Positions 5,582-6,473 of a stretch of DNA of 6,473 bases are shown one piece after another. This DNA comes from Cyanobacteria bacterium HKST-UBA02. Its GTDB lineage: Bacteria; Cyanobacteriota; Vampirovibrionia; Obscuribacterales; Obscuribacteraceae. A program made the translations under genes and the position numbers. The stretch covers positions 1-6,473 of the forward strand of contig JAGQHH010000382.1 of the NCBI GenBank assembly GCA_020431945.1, given 5' to 3'. The notes below the pieces were generated by a model, which was not told the origin of the DNA, made no database searches, and worked only from the letters and a program-made list of their open reading frames with translations. Positions within the stretch are counted from its first letter, which is position 1, and each line of letters begins with the position of its first letter.

Positions 5582-6397
5582 TTAATCTTCGCCAAAACCT
5601 TTCCAGCCTGAATGAAGGTCTTCGAAGTCCGGGTTCTTGTTTTTCATAGAAGCAAGGATCTCGGCAGGGTCGAGCATGAACGCCTGACGGCTGGCGGCGA
5701 ACTCGAGACTGTCGGCCAGGCTGTGATCGGCTCTGTAGTTCAGACAGTCCTTCGAATGCGATACTGCCAGCGGTGCTTTTCCGGCAATCAGCGCCGCCGT
5801 CTCAAGGGCTTTCTCCACTACCCTTTCGTCGTCATCCAGCACGGCATTGACGAAGCCCAGCTCGCAGGCCCGTCCGGCACTGAGCTTCTCGCCGGTAAAA
5901 GCGAGCTCCCTGACTATCCCTTCCGGCATCTTTCCAGGAAGACGTTGCAGGGTACCGAGATCGGCCATGATACCCAGGTTGATCTCCTGAATGACAAAAT
6001 ATGCCGAAGCCGTGGCGAAGCGAATGTCACAGGCGCTGACAAGATCAAGACCAGCTCCCATGCATGCGCCCTGCACCGCCGCTATCACCGGGACACGTAC
6101 CCGGCTCAGAACATCGAGACATTGCTGCAAGCGAATAACCACAGTACGCAGGCGATCCCGCTGCCGGGCCGTGCCGGTGCCAAGTAATTCCCTGTCGGCA
6201 AATATCTCCAGATCGATGCCCGAGCAGAAATCTTTTCCTGCTCCCGATATGACAATTACCCGGTATTCGCCGGACTCGCCCAGCTCCCGCACGGTATCCG
6301 GAAACTCGATCCAGAATTCTTTGCTCAGAGCATTCCGCCTCTCGGGCCGGTTCAGCCGCAAGTGAGCAATCTTGTTTTCCAGGGTGATTTCAAACAT
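5582..6397 (-). CDS. Crotonase-family delta(3,5)-delta(2,4)-dienoyl-CoA isomerase
   Basis: A 271-aa enoyl-CoA hydratase/isomerase-fold protein, a normal full length. Oxyanion-hole segments are FCSGIDL (57-63) and GACMGAGLDL (110-119). The residues matching the three catalytic acids of mammalian ECH1 (rat Asp176, Glu196, Asp204) are all present with the same spacing: Asp118, Glu138 and Asp146, within VIQEINLGIMADLGTLQRLP. The C-terminal SKDCLNYRADHSLADSLE also follows ECH1. It should move double bonds in 3,5-dienoyl-CoA to 2,4-dienoyl-CoA so that unsaturated fatty acids with odd-numbered double bonds can enter beta-oxidation. ATG 6397 has AGGA 6 nt upstream (6404-6407). It is separated from the operon by 325 nt and is somewhat AT-richer than the genes to its left, so it is probably a separate unit. 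A hydratase with relaxed specificity is the main alternative. Confidence 0.9.
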   Translation of the reverse strand: MFEITLENKIAHLRLNRPERRNALSKEFWIEFPDTVRELGESGEYRVIVISGAGKDFCSGIDLEIFADRELLGTGTARQRDRLRTVVIRLQQCLDVLSRVRVPVIAAVQGACMGAGLDLVSACDIRFATASAYFVIQEINLGIMADLGTLQRLPGKMPEGIVRELAFTGEKLSAGRACELGFVNAVLDDDERVVEKALETAALIAGKAPLAVSHSKDCLNYRADHSLADSLEFAASRQAFMLDPAEILASMKNKNPDFEDLHSGWKGFGED

Positions 6398-6422
6398 GGG
6401 TCTTCCTCGATTTCAGGCAGAT

Positions 6423-6452
6423 ATCTTAGCCCGAAAGTCTCTATGTTGGTAA
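6423..6452 (-). promoter_or_regulatory. Weak sigma70-like promoter candidate for the isomerase gene
   Basis: On the minus strand TTACCA (6447-6452) and TAAGAT (6423-6428) are separated by 18 nt, about 25 nt upstream of the ATG at 6397. Each hexamer has four of six consensus bases. The region is AT-rich, but the match is weak and the window ends 21 nt beyond it. Confidence 0.3.
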
Positions 6453-6473
6453 ATCATTACTTGCTACTATCTC

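Overview
The window is bacterial: dense genes, clear Shine-Dalgarno sites and hairpins between genes. Genes left of about 5260 are roughly 62-67% GC where I counted. The right end is lower: about 37-47% in the 5257-5581 spacer and about 52-62% in the last gene. I cannot fix the taxon. The nucleotidyltransferase is of the HD-domain bacterial type and the last gene is a crotonase of the dienoyl-CoA isomerase type; both families are widespread. I see no integrase, transposase, tRNA, CRISPR array or phage structural gene.

Layout, left to right. (1) Plus strand, 1-162: the last 53 codons of an unrecognised gene. It is followed after 35 nt by an adenylate-forming ligase of the phenylacetate-CoA ligase (PaaK/CapK-like) type, 198-1739, whose hydrophobic N-terminus suggests membrane attachment. 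(2) 1740-1998: a convergent junction with three hairpins, one of them a good factor-independent terminator candidate. (3) Minus strand, 5256 down to 1999: a three-gene operon made of an uncharacterised 250-aa protein with an internal repeat, a CCA-adding-type tRNA nucleotidyltransferase with an HD domain, and a DHH/DHHA1 phosphoesterase. (4) 5257-5581: an AT-rich spacer holding repeated CTGAATTCA-type palindromes, an imperfect 42-nt hairpin and a U7 tract preceded by a weak stem. This is the likely promoter and leader of the operon. (5) Minus strand, 6397-5582: a crotonase-fold delta(3,5)-delta(2,4)-dienoyl-CoA isomerase with all three catalytic acids in place, with a weak promoter candidate at the right edge.

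How they may work together. The operon has an RNA-metabolism theme: a nucleotidyltransferase acting on tRNA 3' ends beside a DHH phosphoesterase of the family that includes nanoRNases and pAp phosphatases. The first gene is the unknown partner and, with its structured leader, is the most interesting part of the window. The two flanking genes concern activation of a carboxylic acid and beta-oxidation of unsaturated acyl-CoA. They are on opposite sides and strands, so a shared pathway is only a possibility.
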